From positions 1 through 5,856 of the forward strand of contig JACQQB010000075.1 in NCBI GenBank assembly GCA_016207225.1: a stretch of DNA of 5,856 nt, in the 5' to 3' direction. This document shows positions 4,995 through 5,856 of this stretch, piece by piece. Each line of letters begins with the position of its first letter. Position 1 is the first letter of the stretch. The notes beneath the pieces are model-generated. The model saw only the letters and a list, made by a program, of their open reading frames with translations, did not search any database and was not told the origin of the DNA. The position numbers were made by a program, and so were the translations under genes. The stretch comes from Microcaldota archaeon. GTDB lineage: Archaea; Micrarchaeota; Micrarchaeia; Burarchaeales; JACQQB01.

Positions 4995-5856
4995 ATGCCT
5001 CAAAAACAAATGGATTCTCAAAATAAGCAAAGCACCAACCTGGACAAATGGGCAATTATCATATTCTCCAACCTAGAGGATCATGTAAGGTCCTATTACA
5101 AGGGTGTTGACAGCCTAAGCAGGTTGGAGGAATTCCTAAAATGGTTTTATCCACAAAAAGCCAAACTCCTTGAACAGTTTAAGCAAGATCTGCACGATGG
5201 CAAAATAAACGTGCCAATAGGAGACTTTCTGAACATGCAGTTTGCTGCTGGCTTCTGGTTAGGTACGCGTTACGCTGCGCATGTTGGCTCAAAATTCACA
5301 AGTGAAAAAGCTGGCGAGTTTCCAAGAATAATTCCTCCAGAAAAAAAAGACTATGACATGTACGGTCGCAGGATAATTCGGGAAAAAACGGCCTCCGCGG
5401 AATTTGACGCTAGGTCCGGGGTATTCCGTATGCAACTTTTTGACCTTTCGGACGCTAATTTCACTGCCCAACTAAGAAAACTTGAGTATCCTGCAATAGT
5501 GCTTATGGGCTTCAACCTCGGCCTTCATGAAGGTACTCATGCACTGCCTTACGTTTTTTATCAGAATATCTCATTACGCAAGCCTTCCACCCTGCAGAAT
5601 ATACTCCTGCGTACCCAATCATTATCTGAGCTTGCTACGAGTTATTCCCAGAGCAACTACGGTCTTCCAATAAAAAGTGTTGATCTAAATCGCATACCTG
5701 CAGGATTCTCTTTTGGCGCAAGGTACGCTCCACATAGTCTAGGACCTAGCAGCGGCTTGTCGAATAGAATCGATTACAATCGCGAGTACTTTGAGCACTT
5801 TCTGGCTCCTTATCTCCTTCCTCGCCTTGGGGGAAAGTTCAACCTGTTCAACTTGA
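4995..5856 (+). CDS. Unrecognised protein with an HExxH motif, 3' end outside the window
   Basis: The frame is open from ATG 4995 to the right edge without a stop (287 codons visible). I do not recognise the family. GLHEGTH (residues 176-182) fits the HExxH zinc-binding and catalytic motif of metallopeptidases, with H178 and H182 as ligands and E179 as the base. It sits in a helix-like setting (AIVLMGFNLGLHEGTHALPYV), with hydrophobic residues on one side as expected. SELATSY (211-217) is 30 residues on and could give a third ligand, E212, in the manner of gluzincins; this part is tentative. The N-terminus (1-16) is Gln/Asn-rich and disordered, followed by a helical, aromatic-rich domain (17-100). 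No signal peptide or clear membrane span is seen. It has its own TATA box 95 bp or less after the transglutaminase-like gene. HExxH can occur by chance, so the peptidase call is a hypothesis; the gene itself is well supported by its length and promoter. Confidence 0.82.
   Translation, partial: MPQKQMDSQNKQSTNLDKWAIIIFSNLEDHVRSYYKGVDSLSRLEEFLKWFYPQKAKLLEQFKQDLHDGKINVPIGDFLNMQFAAGFWLGTRYAAHVGSKFTSEKAGEFPRIIPPEKKDYDMYGRRIIREKTASAEFDARSGVFRMQLFDLSDANFTAQLRKLEYPAIVLMGFNLGLHEGTHALPYVFYQNISLRKPSTLQNILLRTQSLSELATSYSQSNYGLPIKSVDLNRIPAGFSFGARYAPHSLGPSSGLSNRIDYNREYFEHFLAPYLLPRLGGKFNLFNL

Noticed and set aside
1..5856. Insertion sequences, CRISPR arrays or prophage genes.
   Set aside because: No transposase, integrase, terminal inverted repeats, regularly spaced repeats or phage structural proteins are visible.

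Overview
The window looks archaeal. Several signals point that way: Shine-Dalgarno sites of the GAGGTG/GGTGA type, TATA-box-like elements at archaeal spacing, one gene that seems to be read from a leaderless mRNA, and a ribbon-helix-helix/PIN toxin-antitoxin pair of a kind common in archaea. DNA composition is moderately AT-rich. The mix of one TA module with compact, mostly unrecognised soluble proteins would suit a small-genome archaeon such as a DPANN lineage, but nothing here fixes the taxon. There are no rRNA or tRNA genes, transposases, CRISPR repeats or phage structural genes.

Layout. Positions 2-745 (+) hold the 3' part, or possibly all, of a helical orphan protein whose frame is open to the left edge. 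Positions 822-1509 (-) carry a convergent two-gene TA operon: the RHH antitoxin (1315-1509) comes first, and the DUF3368-like PIN toxin (822-1328) overlaps it by 14 bp. A perfect 20-bp palindrome (1523-1542) lies just upstream of the antitoxin and is probably its operator. The 137-bp gap beyond it is a divergent promoter region shared with a rightward series of genes: an orphan helical protein (1647-2267), a left-handed beta-helix protein with an unrecognised N-terminus (2346-3635), a transglutaminase-like cysteine enzyme with a visible Cys-His-Asp triad (3718-4899), and an unrecognised protein with an HEGTH (HExxH) motif that runs off the right edge (4995-5856). No stretch without a gene exceeds 300 bp.

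How they may work together. The TA pair is a conventional autoregulated module. The rightward genes share strand and close spacing (78, 82 and 95 bp). They combine a probable scaffold or acyltransferase-like beta-helix with a papain-fold enzyme and a candidate zinc metallopeptidase. None has a signal peptide or an obvious membrane segment, so a cytoplasmic protein-processing or assembly role is possible; this is inference. A hairpin plus U-rich tract after 2267 and a TATA box before 4995 suggest the series is split into more than one transcript.
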